The notes: generated from the sequence alone by a model not told the origin. A DNA stretch of 64,000 nt from Rhodobacterales bacterium (GCA_014763715.1 JACXUV010000006.1:26935-90934); one strand, 5' to 3'; shown: positions 1-9,839, counted from the first letter of the stretch. Translations and numbers: made by a program.

Positions 1-950
1 TCCACCATGTTCGGCGGCAGGTCGAAGCTGTGTGCTTCGTCCAGACGGTCCAGCAGATCGCGCTTGGCTTTGCTGCGCGATGCCTGGTCCAGTTCACCTT
101 TCAGCTGGTCGCTGATCAGGCCTTTCAGCTGTTCCAGCGACTCAAGGCCGAGGCCCTTGGCGAATTCGTCGTCGATCTCGGCTTCCTTCGGTGCGCGCAC
201 TTCGTGCACCTTGGTTTCGAATACGGCGGCTTTGCCAGCCAGGTCTTTCGACGGGTAGTCTTCCGGGAAGGTCACTTCCAGGTTCTTCTCTTCGCCCGTC
301 TTCACGCCGACGAGTTGCTCTTCGAAACCCGGGATGAAGCGGCCGGAGCCGAGTACGACGGTCTGCTGCTCGGCAGCGCCGCCATCAAAGGGTTCGCCGT
401 CGATCTTGCCAACGAAGTCGATCACGACTGCGTCGCCGTCTTTCGCCTTGGCGGTCTTGCCGCGCGGCTCATACTGCTTGTTCTGCTCAGCGAGGTTCTT
501 CAGCGCTTCGTCGATCTGCTCGTCAGCCACTTCGGCGACCGGGCGGGTGACTTTCAGCGTCTTCACGTCCACCGGCTCGAACTCCGGCATGATGTCGACA
601 TGCATGTGATAGGCAAGGTCAGCCTCGCCTTTCACCACGTCTTCGATGTCGCCTTCCAGATGCACATCCGGCTGGCCTGCCGGGCGCAGTTCTGCGTCCT
701 CGATGGCTTTCTGGTTGGTCTCGTTGACGGTCTTGTCGATGATTTCGCCCATCAGGTCGCGGCCGAACATCTTGCGCACGTGCGCAGCCGGAACCTTACC
801 CGGGCGGAAGCCCTTCAGGTTCATGGTCGGGCGGATTTCTTCAATCCGGGCGTCGAGTTTGGCCTGCAGTTCGCTTGCCGGCACCTTGACGGCGAAGGTG
901 CGGCTGAGACCTTCTGCCTTCGTCTGGGTCACTTCCATCGGTTCATTCAT
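1..950 (-). CDS. tig: Trigger factor (N-terminal and PPIase part; C-terminus beyond the left edge)
   Basis: Ribosome-associated peptidyl-prolyl isomerase chaperone that binds nascent chains at the tunnel exit. About 316 codons are visible. The N-terminal ribosome-binding domain contains a GFRPGKVP motif, matching the family's GFRxGKxP ribosome-docking signature. An FKBP-type PPIase domain follows (DGDAVVIDFVGKIDGEPFDGG, GSGRFIPGFEEQLVG), then the start of the C-terminal chaperone arm. Trigger factors are usually about 430-470 residues, so roughly the last quarter or more lies off the window. The ATG at 950 starts MNEPMEVTQT; a second ATG four codons in is the alternative. It is read leftward, away from the PfpI gene. 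The frame stays open to base 1, so it is edge-truncated, not broken. Confidence 0.95.
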   Translation of the reverse strand, partial: MNEPMEVTQTKAEGLSRTFAVKVPASELQAKLDARIEEIRPTMNLKGFRPGKVPAAHVRKMFGRDLMGEIIDKTVNETNQKAIEDAELRPAGQPDVHLEGDIEDVVKGEADLAYHMHVDIMPEFEPVDVKTLKVTRPVAEVADEQIDEALKNLAEQNKQYEPRGKTAKAKDGDAVVIDFVGKIDGEPFDGGAAEQQTVVLGSGRFIPGFEEQLVGVKTGEEKNLEVTFPEDYPSKDLAGKAAVFETKVHEVRAPKEAEIDDEFAKGLGLESLEQLKGLISDQLKGELDQASRSKAKRDLLDRLDEAHSFDLPPNMV

Positions 951-1238
951 CCGTTCTGGCGATCAGGCCCGGTCATGCCCTTCCGGCAGCCATCTGATCT
1001 GTGTCTGAAGGGGCGGCTTATGTCACACGGAAAACGCCCTGTCCACGCGGGTTCTGCGGGTTTCTCAGCGGCGGATTTTGGTGGGGTGGCCCCGGGATCT
1101 GCGCTCAAAATCCCGGCCCTGCCGCCCGCCCTATGACGCAACCACGGGAGAAGACGGGAAATTCACCCGGATCGGCCTGAAATCCCTTTCGCTACGGCAC
1201 ATGCGACAGCAGGCTCCGTTTCAGATGGAGACCCCGAC

Positions 1239-1967
1239 ATGAAGCTTCCCGCCCTTTTCCGCATCCTGCTCGCCACTTCCGCCCTGTCTCTGGCAGGCCC
1301 TTCCACCCTGCAGGCTGCCGCACAAACCGCCCCGCCCACCGCTACGGCGAAGGAAAAGACCAAGACGCTCGCCATCGTCCTCTTTCCCCGCTTCGAGACG
1401 CTGGACGTGTTCGGCCCGGTCGAAATGTGGGGGCGCCTCGAGGACTACAGGATCGTCACCGTGTCGGAACATGGCGGGACGATCACCTCTGCACAGGGCA
1501 TCGACACCGTCACCGACTACTCCTTTGAAGACGCGCCACAGTTCGACATCATCATGATCCCCGGCGGCATGGGCACGCGGACAGAGGTGAACAATCCCGT
1601 CATGCTGGATTTCCTGCGCAAGCAGGACGAGGGCACCGAATACACGACCTCAGTCTGCACCGGCTCTGCTGTGCTCGCCAAGGCCGGCATCCTCGACGGG
1701 CGCAAGGCGACCTCCAACAAGATGGCCTGGGCCTTCGTCACCAGCCAGGACGGCGACGTCCTCTGGCAGCCGAGCGCCCGCTGGGTCGAGGACGGGAAAT
1801 ACGTCACCTCTTCGGGCATCTCGGCCGGCATCGACATGGCCCTCGCCCTCATCGAAGACCTGGAAGGCCGGGAGAAAGCAGAGAATATCGCCAGGGTGGC
1901 GGAGTATATCTGGAACGACGATCCGTCAGATGATCCGTTTGCGGTGCAGATGGCGGGGGCGAATTAA
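1239..1967 (+). CDS. Exported DJ-1/PfpI-family protein (isonitrile hydratase-like)
   Basis: 242 residues. An N-terminal signal peptide (hydrophobic core about residues 5-20, alanine-rich cleavage region near 25-29) precedes a single class I glutamine amidotransferase-like domain. The motif FPRFETLDVFGP places an Asp at 56, matching the conserved acidic residue of isonitrile hydratase-type members. The nucleophile elbow SVCTGS puts the reactive Cys at 140, and IIMIPGG is the strand before the oxyanion loop. No AraC helix-turn-helix follows, so it is not a regulator of that type. The start has a GGAG ribosome site nine bases upstream. It stands alone between tig (divergent) and the convergent M14 gene. 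The substrate is unknown; the periplasmic location is inferred from the signal peptide. Confidence 0.85.
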   Translation: MKLPALFRILLATSALSLAGPSTLQAAAQTAPPTATAKEKTKTLAIVLFPRFETLDVFGPVEMWGRLEDYRIVTVSEHGGTITSAQGIDTVTDYSFEDAPQFDIIMIPGGMGTRTEVNNPVMLDFLRKQDEGTEYTTSVCTGSAVLAKAGILDGRKATSNKMAWAFVTSQDGDVLWQPSARWVEDGKYVTSSGISAGIDMALALIEDLEGREKAENIARVAEYIWNDDPSDDPFAVQMAGAN

Positions 1968-1987
1968 CCCGTCCGGATGAGGGCTGA

Positions 1988-2899
1988 TCAGCGCGCTAAC
2001 GCGTAATCCAACGCGGCGCACACGGCCGCCAACTGCGCCCGGTTGCAGTTTTCAGACGTGACGCGCGGACTGTCAGGATAGACTTCGGTCGTCGTCTTGA
2101 AGCGCGCATTCGTGATCGACGCGCACAGCGCCAGCTGCGCCAGCGGATACTCGATCACGCCCCGCGCAATAACGGGCGATCCGATGATCTCCCCCTTCTC
2201 ATCTGCCGGGGCGATATGGGTCACCTGCTCGACAGCCGCGATGATGGCCTCCTGGAATTCCAGCTGCGGATCCTCGCTGTCGGCCACCAGATAGAACCCG
2301 TCAGGAATGGTGCCCGCTTTGAAATCCACGCCATCCCGCGCACTCAGGGCGAGCCGGAACTCGGTTTCATCAGTGTCCGTCGTCTCGTGCAGGTCGATAT
2401 GGAGAAGGTAGTCGCTTGAGGCGGACCGCACCCATTCCATCAGGGCCGTCGCCTCGCGCGCAGGCCCATCGATCCGGAAATTGCGGTTCGGATCGACGGC
2501 ATCGTAATTCCAGCGGTTGATACGCTCATACGCCCACGGGCTGACACATGGCGCCACAAGCAGGTTGACCCTTCCGGCATAGGCGGCGGCAGCTTCCTCC
2601 AGAAACGCCAGGGCACCCATGACACCGCTGGTCTCGTATCCATGCACACCGCCGGTCACGAGCGCCGTCGGCAGCGCAGGGTCCATCTCGCCGCAGCGAA
2701 AGGCATAGAGGTCGTAGGCGTCGCTGCCATATTCGATCCGGCCATATGTGACGCGCTCAAAACGATCAGCCAGCCCGTCGATTCGAGAGACCACGTCCTT
2801 GACGTAGCTACGCTGCGGACTTTGCAGGGATCGCCACTGGCGGCGCTCCTCCTCGCCCCAGGGTTTGCCGGGAACGCCGATCGACGGGTCGAATGCCAT
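1988..2899 (-). CDS. M14-like zinc carboxypeptidase / succinylglutamate desuccinylase-type hydrolase
   Basis: 303 residues with the zinc-binding layout of the M14 peptidase/aspartoacylase superfamily. HGYETSG gives His86 and Glu89, and HIDLHETT gives the third ligand His171. DPNRNF near 136 is the Asn-Arg substrate-carboxylate clamp, and VIEYPL near the C-terminus may carry the catalytic Glu. No signal peptide is seen, so a cytoplasmic amidohydrolase or carboxypeptidase is likely; the substrate cannot be read from the sequence. The open frame extends 50 codons upstream into the tRNA-Leu gene, but that extension (MEVRVLSS...) is tRNA sequence read as protein. The ATG at 2899, with AAGGAAAC about eight bases upstream, is the real start. 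It converges with the PfpI gene 20 bases away. Confidence 0.85.
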   Translation of the reverse strand: MAFDPSIGVPGKPWGEEERRQWRSLQSPQRSYVKDVVSRIDGLADRFERVTYGRIEYGSDAYDLYAFRCGEMDPALPTALVTGGVHGYETSGVMGALAFLEEAAAAYAGRVNLLVAPCVSPWAYERINRWNYDAVDPNRNFRIDGPAREATALMEWVRSASSDYLLHIDLHETTDTDETEFRLALSARDGVDFKAGTIPDGFYLVADSEDPQLEFQEAIIAAVEQVTHIAPADEKGEIIGSPVIARGVIEYPLAQLALCASITNARFKTTTEVYPDSPRVTSENCNRAQLAAVCAALDYALAR

Positions 2900-2959
2900 G
2901 CGACTTGTTTCCTTTGCATCTGAAGACGGATCGCGCTGGCTCTCGCTTGCGCTTCGAGC

Positions 2960-3020
2960 ATTCAATTCCCGAAATCGATCCTTGATCAATTTCTGGCGCG
3001 CAGCGTCACCGGAATTGAAT
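2960..3020. repeat. Perfect 10-bp inverted repeat with 41-bp spacer beside tRNA-Leu
   Basis: ATTCAATTCC at 2960-2969 is matched exactly by its reverse complement at 3011-3020. The second arm touches the encoded CCA end of the tRNA gene (position 3020). It lies between the tRNA and the M14 gene. It could be a processing or termination structure for the tRNA transcript, or chance. No integrase or direct repeat is nearby to support an attachment site. Confidence 0.4.
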
Positions 3021-3104
3021 GGTGCGGATGAGAGGACTCGAACCTCCACGCCTTGCGGCGCTGGAACCTAAATCCAGTGCGTCTACCAATTCCGCCACAT
3101 CCGC
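3020..3104 (-). tRNA. tRNA-Leu (anticodon UAG)
   Basis: An 85-nt class II tRNA. The acceptor stem GCGGATG pairs with CATCCGC, followed by A73 and an encoded CCA ending at 3020. The D arm contains GGTAGACGC. The anticodon stem CTGGA/TCCAG encloses the loop TTTAGGT with anticodon TAG. The long variable arm GCGCCGCAAGGCGT is typical of leucine tRNAs, and the T arm reads GGAGGTTCGAGTCCTC. It is read leftward into the leader of the M14 gene. It decodes CUA and, through wobble, other CUN codons. Confidence 0.97.
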
Positions 3105-3169
3105 GTTCCGGCCGCACACTTAAGCGAGCACGCCCGTGCACACAACGGGTCACTGCACAGGCGCCCCGG

Positions 3170-3214
3170 TATCCGGTGTGTATCCGGTGTGTTTCCGGTG
3201 AGTTATCCGGTGTG
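3170..3214. repeat. Four tandem copies of an 11-bp unit (TATCCGGTGTG)
   Basis: Units begin at 3170, 3181, 3192 and 3204. Units 1, 2 and 4 are exact TATCCGGTGTG; unit 3 is TTTCCGGTGAG, with one extra base before unit 4. The array sits in the 149-bp gap between the tRNA-Leu 5' end and the nnrD stop codon. No coding frame is supported through it. It looks like a replication-slippage array; function unknown. Confidence 0.75.
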
Positions 3215-3253
3215 TCCCTCGCGCCAGACGAGCGAATCTATCCACCACCCGGC

Positions 3254-4696
3254 TCAGCCGATCTCTCCATGCAGCGCGCTCAGAATATCGGGCACCTGAC
3301 GCTCCAGGTCTTCCGAAATCAGGCCCGCCCCGACGCGCCGCCCAGCCTCACCATGGATCCATACCGCCATGCTGGCCGCGACCAGCGTGTCAGCGCCCTG
3401 CGCCATCAGCCCGCCTGCGAAACCTGCCAGAACGTCGCCTGAGCCTGCTGTGGCAAGCCAGCGCGTGGCGTGAATATTGACGACGGCAGCGCCATCCGGC
3501 TGCGCGATCACAGTGTCCGGCCCTTTCAGGAGAACAGTGCATCCGGCTCTGGCGGCAGCCTGCCGGACGGCCTCAACCTTGTTGGTGGCTGTGTCCAGAA
3601 GGTCTCCGAAGAGGCGCTTGAATTCGCCGATATGCGGGGTCAGCAGGTCAGCCGGGCGCAGGCGTTTAAACAGTTGATCCTGCTGTGTTTCAAACACAGT
3701 CAGCGCATCCGCGTCGAGCACGGCCCGCCCTGGTCCCTTGAGGATCGCCTCCACATTGGCGCGCGTCGCCGGCGTGATGCCTGCGCCCGGTCCGGCGATC
3801 ACGACCGAAGCCGTCTGGATCGCTTCGGAAAGCTCCTCAGCCCCGTCGACGGCTTTCACCATCACGGCCGTCAGCTGGCCGGCATTGACCATCAGCGCCG
3901 ATGGTGGCGTCAACAGCGTCGCCAGCCCCGCCCCGATGCGTAGCCCTGCCCGCACCGACAGCCGCGCTGCCCCCGTGGACGAGACTCCTCCGCTCAGCAC
4001 TTTCAGATGCCCACGGCTGTGCTTGTGGTCCGCCATGCCCGGCTGGGGCAGCAGGCGCAGCCACAATACCGGGCTGTTCTCCATCAGCCGCGTCTGAACC
4101 GGCACACCAATGTCCGCCACAAAAACGCTTCCGCAATACGCCGACGCGGGCCTCAATACATGCGCCGGCCGGAGGGCTGCAAACGTGATTGTGCCTTCCG
4201 CCAGGAAGCAAGGCCCCAGCGGTTTCGCGCGCAGGCCGCAGATGCCAGAAGGCACATCAATCGAGATGATACGCCCTCCACGCTGGGCCAGCTGCGCTGC
4301 AGTCCCTTCCAGCGCACGTGACAGTCCACCCCCGAAAAGCGCATCCAGAACAAGGTCATGTGGCGCCTCAACGGCCTCCTCCAGCGTGCCGACAGGCCCC
4401 TCCCAGAGCGCCGCCGCCTTCGCTACATCGCCCTTCAGCTCCGAAACCGGAACCATGCAGTAGACCTTCACGTCCCGCCAAAGCTTCGACAGCTTGGTCG
4501 CCGCGACAAAGCCATCGCCGCCATTGCCGCCCGGACCGCACAGAACCTGGATCGAGCCTTCCGGCCAGTTGGCATGCACGAACTCGGCAACGGCATCGCC
4601 GGCACGTTGCATCAGCTCGAAACTGTCGAGTCCCTGCGCAATCACCGCCTGTTCGGCGGCCTGCATTTCCTGCGGTGTAAGTATCGGTCTGCCCAT
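3254..4696 (-). CDS. nnrD: Bifunctional NAD(P)H-hydrate epimerase / ADP-dependent NAD(P)H-hydrate dehydratase
   Basis: 480 residues, the normal length of the fused YjeF N-terminal epimerase and C-terminal carbohydrate-kinase-like dehydratase. The protein repairs hydrated NADH and NADPH. N-terminal features are CGPGGNGGDG (cofactor phosphate loop, near 50-60) and IDVPSG. C-terminal features are HKHSRGHLKVL, the LDADALT strand, LTPHIGEF, and ATAGSGDVLAG with the catalytic Asp of the kinase-like fold. The frame continues 22 codons further upstream into the phosphatase gene, but the ATG at 4696 begins the canonical MGRPILTPQEM and lies seven bases after the upstream stop. That spacing suggests an operon with the phosphatase. 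Confidence 0.93.
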   Translation of the reverse strand: MGRPILTPQEMQAAEQAVIAQGLDSFELMQRAGDAVAEFVHANWPEGSIQVLCGPGGNGGDGFVAATKLSKLWRDVKVYCMVPVSELKGDVAKAAALWEGPVGTLEEAVEAPHDLVLDALFGGGLSRALEGTAAQLAQRGGRIISIDVPSGICGLRAKPLGPCFLAEGTITFAALRPAHVLRPASAYCGSVFVADIGVPVQTRLMENSPVLWLRLLPQPGMADHKHSRGHLKVLSGGVSSTGAARLSVRAGLRIGAGLATLLTPPSALMVNAGQLTAVMVKAVDGAEELSEAIQTASVVIAGPGAGITPATRANVEAILKGPGRAVLDADALTVFETQQDQLFKRLRPADLLTPHIGEFKRLFGDLLDTATNKVEAVRQAAARAGCTVLLKGPDTVIAQPDGAAVVNIHATRWLATAGSGDVLAGFAGGLMAQGADTLVAASMAVWIHGEAGRRVGAGLISEDLERQVPDILSALHGEIG

Positions 4697-4703
4697 GACG
4701 GGC

Positions 4704-5243
4704 TCATAGCACGCGAGTCGCGGCCTGGCTTCCGTATTCGATGACGCGCGGCACAGCGCCACTGAAATCCACTTTCGTGATCGAGCAATGCCCCGGCTTG
4801 AACACGGTCGTGCGGGTATCCTGGTCTATCAGGCTGACCACGGCATTGATCGCAACGAAGTGGGAAAACACGGCCGTATTATCGGGAAGCAGCGCCAGAA
4901 CCTCAGCGATCTTCTTCCGCCAGGCATCATGATCTGCGCCTTCCTTATCCCAGGTTCCTGCCATGTAGGCCCGCAGCCATTCAACCCGATCGCTCACGCT
5001 ATCCGGCGTTTCGATTTCCGAAACGACCGGCTCAACCGCAGCACTGACCCCAGCCAGGCGCTCAAACGCCGCTGCCGTTTCCCGGCAACGTTGCATCGGG
5101 CTACACACAGCGCTCCGCGCCCCAAGGCCGACCAACGCGGTCGCAGCGGCTTCGGCCTGTTTATGCCCCAGTTCACTCAGGCCGGGATTGGGGTGGTTCC
5201 CCCAACTCGCGGCCGCCTCTCCATGGCGGACGAGATAGATCAT
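4704..5243 (-). CDS. Histidine phosphatase family protein (phosphoglycerate mutase-like fold)
   Basis: 179 residues. The N-terminal IYLVRHGEA is the RHG phosphohistidine motif; SPMQRCRETA supplies a second active-site Arg; VFSHFVAINAVV supplies the late catalytic His. The enzyme is a cytosolic phosphomonoesterase; substrates of such short branch-1 members cannot be told from sequence. An upstream in-frame start six codons earlier exists, but the ATG at 5243 has AGGGAG seven bases before it. It lies directly upstream of nnrD with seven bases between and is probably co-transcribed. Confidence 0.85.
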   Translation of the reverse strand: MIYLVRHGEAAASWGNHPNPGLSELGHKQAEAAATALVGLGARSAVCSPMQRCRETAAAFERLAGVSAAVEPVVSEIETPDSVSDRVEWLRAYMAGTWDKEGADHDAWRKKIAEVLALLPDNTAVFSHFVAINAVVSLIDQDTRTTVFKPGHCSITKVDFSGAVPRVIEYGSQAATRVL

Positions 5244-6138
<895 letters not shown>

Positions 6139-6192
6139 TCCGGCGCAGCACCTAACAAGATTCAGCGAATTTACAGATGGAGGGCATTTCCA

Positions 6193-7596
6193 ATGGCTGA
6201 AAACCTCATGAAAATCATGAAGGAAGAAGACGTCCAGTACGTGGACCTTCGCTTCACCGACCCGCGCGGCAAGATGCAGCACGTTTCTTTCCACAAGGAC
6301 ATGGTGGACGCCGATTTCTTTATCGACGGCCAGATGTTTGACGGCTCCTCGGTTGCCGGCTGGAAGGCGATCAACGAGTCCGACATGCTGCTCATGCCGG
6401 ACACCAAGTCTGCCATCATCGATCCGTTCTTCCAGCAGACCACGCTTGCCGTGATGTGCGACGTTCTGGATCCGATCAGCGGCCAGCCTTACAACCGCGA
6501 CCCGCGCACGACCGCCAAGAAGGCCGAAGCCTATGTGAAGGCTTCGGGCGTTGGCGACACGGTGTTTTTCGGTCCGGAAGCCGAGTTCTTCGTCTTCGAC
6601 GACGTTCGTTGGAGCGTTGAGCCGCACAACACCGGCTACTCCTTCGACTCGACGGAACTGCCGATCAACACGGGCAAGGAATACCCGATGGGCAACATGG
6701 GTCACCGCCCTGGCCCGAAGGGTGGTTATTTCCCGGTTCCGCCGATCGATTCCGAGCAGGATATGCGTTCGGAAATGCTGTCCATAATGGCGGACATCGG
6801 CCTTGACCCGGAAAAGCACCACCACGAAGTGGCGCCTGCCCAGCACGAACTCGGCCTCAAATTCTCGACGCTGACTGTGATGGCTGACCGCCTGCAGCTC
6901 TACAAGTACGTCATCCAGAACGTTGCCCATTCGTACGGCAAGACGGCGACCTTTATGCCGAAGCCGATGTACAAGGACAACGGCTCGGGCATGCACGTCC
7001 ACCAGTCGATCTGGAGCGGCGGTAAGCCGCTGTTCGCCGGCAATCAGTATGCAGACCTCTCCGAGACCTGCCTCTACTATATCGGCGGCATCATCAAGCA
7101 CGCCAAGGCCCTCAACGCGATCACCAACCCGTCGACCAACAGCTACAAGCGTCTGGTCCCGGGCTATGAAGCGCCGGTCATGCTGGCTTACTCCGCACGG
7201 AACCGTTCGGCCTCGATCCGTATTCCTTTCGGCAACAGCCCGAAAGCGAAGCGTATCGAAACCCGCTTCCCGGACCCGATGGCCAACCCGTACCTCGCCT
7301 TCGCAGCCCTGCTGATGGCCGGTCTCGACGGCATCGAGAACAAGATCCATCCGGGCGATGCCATGGACAAGGACCTCTACGACCTGCCTCCGGAAGAAGC
7401 CAAAGCCATTCCGCAAGTCTGCGGCTCGCTGCGTGAGGCTCTTGCTGCCCTCGATGCTGACCGTGACTTCCTCAAGAAGGGCGGCGTCTTCGACGACGAC
7501 CAGATCGATGCCTACATCGACCTGAAGATGGAAGAGAACATGAAATATGAACTCCACCCGCACCCGGTCGAGTTCGACATGTACTACAAATACTGA
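6193..7596 (+). CDS. glnA: Glutamine synthetase, type I (adenylylated)
   Basis: 467 residues. It is the dodecameric cytosolic enzyme that forms glutamine from glutamate, ammonia and ATP. Motifs are FDGSSVAGW near residue 50, EAEFF (metal-binding Glu), [21 protein letters not shown], and NRSASIRIP (ATP and glutamate binding). DLYDLPPEE contains Tyr396, the GlnE adenylylation site, so this is the regulated GSI-beta form. The ATG at 6193 has GGAGGG nine bases upstream. It is co-oriented with glnB and ends in a strong hairpin terminator at 7635-7666. Confidence 0.98.
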   Translation: MAENLMKIMKEEDVQYVDLRFTDPRGKMQHVSFHKDMVDADFFIDGQMFDGSSVAGWKAINESDMLLMPDTKSAIIDPFFQQTTLAVMCDVLDPISGQPYNRDPRTTAKKAEAYVKASGVGDTVFFGPEAEFFVFDDVRWSVEPHNTGYSFDSTELPINTGKEYPMGNMGHRPGPKGGYFPVPPIDSEQDMRSEMLSIMADIGLDPEKHHHEVAPAQHELGLKFSTLTVMADRLQLYKYVIQNVAHSYGKTATFMPKPMYKDNGSGMHVHQSIWSGGKPLFAGNQYADLSETCLYYIGGIIKHAKALNAITNPSTNSYKRLVPGYEAPVMLAYSARNRSASIRIPFGNSPKAKRIETRFPDPMANPYLAFAALLMAGLDGIENKIHPGDAMDKDLYDLPPEEAKAIPQVCGSLREALAALDADRDFLKKGGVFDDDQIDAYIDLKMEENMKYELHPHPVEFDMYYKY

Positions 7597-7634
7597 TCGC
7601 ACAGACGATCAGATACCCGATACACGGGGGAAGG

Positions 7635-7666
7635 AAGGGCCGGCGCTGCGAAGCGCCGGCCCTTTA
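7635..7666 (+). terminator. Rho-independent terminator of glnBA
   Basis: A 13-bp perfect stem: the left arm at 7635-7647 (AAGGGCCGGCGCT) pairs with the right arm at 7652-7664, with the tetraloop GCGA. TTTAAAAT follows. It is the strongest hairpin I noticed in the window and sits 38 bases after the glnA stop. Confidence 0.85.
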
Positions 7667-7723
7667 AAATTCCAGGAACAGGTGCCCTGCCCGCTGTTGC
7701 TTGTTCGGGGCACGGTTCCGGAC

Positions 7724-7764
7724 ACAAAAGAAAACGCCCCGGCCTTTTCAGGATCGGGGCGCTT
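7724..7764 (-). terminator. Rho-independent terminator downstream of clpX
   Basis: Read on the minus strand, CGCCCCG (7761-7755) pairs with CGGGGCG (7741-7735) across a 13-nt loop, followed by TTTTCTTTTG. It begins about 25 bases after the clpX stop. Its tail faces the glnA terminator, so the two convergent units are insulated. Confidence 0.75.
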
Positions 7765-7788
7765 GATGTCTTGGCTCTGGCAGAGAGA

Positions 7789-9051
7789 TCAGCCGGCTTC
7801 TGGCTGGCTCTTCTTGGCGTGGACGTAGAGCGGCTCGGCTTTACCATCCACAACTTCGCCGCTGATCACGACTTCTTCGACACCGCGCAGGTTCGGCAGT
7901 TCGAACATCGTATCAAGCAGGATGCCTTCCATGATGGAGCGCAGGCCACGCGCACCGGTCTTCCGCGTGATGGCGCGGCGAGCAACAGCCGTCAGGGCAT
8001 CCGGCGCGAAGGTCAGCTGGACGTTCTCCATGTCGAAGAGGCGCTGGTACTGTTTCAGCAGAGCATTCTTCGGCTCGGTCAGGATCTGGATCAGGGCCTT
8101 CTCGTCGAGATCTTCCAAGGTCGCGATGACCGGCAGACGGCCGATGAATTCCGGGATGAGGCCGAAACGCTGAAGGTCTTCCGGCTCCACCTCGCGCAGG
8201 ATCTCCCCAACGCCGCGGCCTTCCGGATCCTTCACAGGGGCAGCAAAACCGATCGAAGCGCCTTCACCGCGCGCTGAGATGATCTTGTCGAGCCCAGCAA
8301 AGGCACCGCCACAGATGAACAGGATGTTCGTCGTGTCGACCTGCAGGAATTCCTGCTGTGGATGTTTCCGGCCACCTTGCGGCGGAACGGCCGCTACAGT
8401 GCCTTCCATGATCTTCAGAAGAGCCTGCTGAACGCCCTCACCCGATACGTCTCGCGTGATGGAGGGGTTGTCGGACTTCCGCGAAATCTTGTCGATCTCG
8501 TCGATGTAGACGATGCCGCGCTGTGCCCGCTCGACATTGTAGTCAGCGGCCTGCAGCAGCTTCAGAACGATATTTTCGACATCCTCACCCACATAACCGG
8601 CTTCCGTCAGGGTTGTGGCGTCAGCCATCGTGAAGGGCACATCCAGGATACGCGCCAGCGTTTGCGCGAGCAGCGTCTTGCCGCAGCCCGTCGGACCGAC
8701 CAGAAGGATGTTGGACTTGGAAAGTTCGACGCCATCCGTCTTCCCGGCATGGGAAAGGCGTTTGTAGTGGTTGTGCACAGCGACCGACAGAATGCGCTTC
8801 GCATAGACCTGCCCGATAACGTAGTCGTCCAGCACATCGCAGATTTCTTGCGGTGTGGGGACGCCTTCGCGCGAACGGACTAGCGAGGTTTTGTTTTCCT
8901 CGCGAATGATGTCCATGCAGAGTTCAACGCATTCATCACAGATGAACACAGTCGGACCAGCAATGAGTTTTTTTACCTCATGCTGGCTTTTGCCGCAGAA
9001 CGAGCAGTAAAGCGTGTTCTTCGAGTCGCCTGAGCCGTTTTGTTTGGTCAT
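7789..9051 (-). CDS. clpX: ATP-dependent Clp protease ATP-binding subunit ClpX
   Basis: 420 residues. It is the hexameric AAA+ unfoldase that feeds substrates to ClpP; in Caulobacter, ClpXP degrades CtrA and other cell-cycle regulators. The zinc-binding domain has Cys16, Cys19, Cys38 and Cys41. Walker A is GPTGCGKT (119-126), the pore loop is GYVGE (152-156), Walker B is GIVYIDEID (179-187), the RKH loop is 228-230, and the IGF loop that docks ClpP is at 267-269. The start ATG at 9051 gives MTKQNGSGD, the usual alphaproteobacterial N-terminus. clpP lies 125 bases upstream on the same strand, and a candidate CtrA box lies in that gap. Confidence 0.98.
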   Translation of the reverse strand: MTKQNGSGDSKNTLYCSFCGKSQHEVKKLIAGPTVFICDECVELCMDIIREENKTSLVRSREGVPTPQEICDVLDDYVIGQVYAKRILSVAVHNHYKRLSHAGKTDGVELSKSNILLVGPTGCGKTLLAQTLARILDVPFTMADATTLTEAGYVGEDVENIVLKLLQAADYNVERAQRGIVYIDEIDKISRKSDNPSITRDVSGEGVQQALLKIMEGTVAAVPPQGGRKHPQQEFLQVDTTNILFICGGAFAGLDKIISARGEGASIGFAAPVKDPEGRGVGEILREVEPEDLQRFGLIPEFIGRLPVIATLEDLDEKALIQILTEPKNALLKQYQRLFDMENVQLTFAPDALTAVARRAITRKTGARGLRSIMEGILLDTMFELPNLRGVEEVVISGEVVDGKAEPLYVHAKKSQPEAG

Positions 9052-9075
9052 GCCGTCCTCAATGCCGGTTAAGGC

Positions 9076-9090
9076 TTAACGTGGTTTTAA
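9076..9090. promoter_or_regulatory. Candidate CtrA-binding site (TTAA-N7-TTAA) upstream of clpX
   Basis: TTAACGTGGTTTTAA matches the Caulobacter CtrA consensus TTAA-N7-TTAA exactly; a third TTAA lies three bases to its left (9069-9072). It is 25 bases upstream of the clpX start in the 125-bp clpP-clpX gap. TTAA is rare in this GC-rich DNA. The match is what I see; CtrA binding is inferred. Confidence 0.45.
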
Positions 9091-9176
9091 ACGCCCATGC
9101 CCAGTTCCTTAACAGGACAATATGGGCATCAGCCTGCACTGCAAGTGGCAGGCCGCAATTCATGGAGAGGCGCGAT

Positions 9177-9800
9177 CTATTTATCATCCTCTGCAGCCCG
9201 ACGCTCGAACACCTTGTCTACGATGCCGAACTCCTGAGCTTCCTCAGCTGTGAGGAAAGTATCCCGGTCCAGTTTCCGCTCGATGACGTCGTACTCCTGA
9301 CCGGTATGCTTGACGTAAATGTTGTTCAGACGCCGTTTAAGATCAATGATTTCCTCGGCGTGGCGTTCAATATCGGTTGCAACGCCGGAATAGCCGCCGG
9401 AGGGCTGGTGCAGCATCACACGGGCGTTCGGGAGCGCAAAGCGGACGCCCGGCTCACCGGCCGCGAGCAGCAGCGACCCCATCGAGGCCGCCTGACCGAT
9501 GCAGACCGTCGACACCGGGCAGCGGATGAACTGCATTGTGTCATAAATCGCCAGGCCGGAGGACACATATCCGCCGGGGCTGTTGATATACATAGCGATT
9601 TCTTTTTTCGGATTTTCCGATTCGAGGAACAGCAGCTGGGACGTGATCAGCGCTGCCATGCCATCATCAATCCCGCCGGTGACGAAGATGATCCGCTCCT
9701 TCAGGAGGCGCGAGAAGATGTCGAAGGCCCGCTCGCCGCGGCTGGTCTGCTCCACCACCATGGGGACAAGGTTGAGGGCAGTCTGATACGGATTTGACAT
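9177..9800 (-). CDS. clpP: ATP-dependent Clp protease proteolytic subunit ClpP
   Basis: 207 residues. It is the tetradecameric serine protease chamber partner of ClpX. The catalytic triad is visible as Ser106 (GQAASMGS), His131 (MLHQPSGG) and Asp180 (KLDRDTF), with the 25 and 49-residue spacings usual for ClpP. YINSPGG at 71-77 forms the oxyanion region. A short N-terminal propeptide-like segment precedes the first helix. It lies upstream of clpX on the same strand. A 14-bp palindrome sits 40 bases before its start. Confidence 0.98.
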   Translation of the reverse strand: MSNPYQTALNLVPMVVEQTSRGERAFDIFSRLLKERIIFVTGGIDDGMAALITSQLLFLESENPKKEIAMYINSPGGYVSSGLAIYDTMQFIRCPVSTVCIGQAASMGSLLLAAGEPGVRFALPNARVMLHQPSGGYSGVATDIERHAEEIIDLKRRLNNIYVKHTGQEYDVIERKLDRDTFLTAEEAQEFGIVDKVFERRAAEDDK

Positions 9801-9839
9801 AAGTCGGGCCTCGGGCGTCGAAAAAAGGAATCTCTACTT

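Noticed and set aside
2900..3049. N-terminal extension of the M14 protein beginning MEVRVLSS
   Set aside because: It is the 3' half of tRNA-Leu translated in frame, a known artefact. The ATG at 2899 has a proper ribosome site.
2960..3104. tRNA-Leu as an integration (att) site
   Set aside because: No integrase, no direct repeat of the tRNA end and no island-like cargo on either side; neighbours are housekeeping genes.
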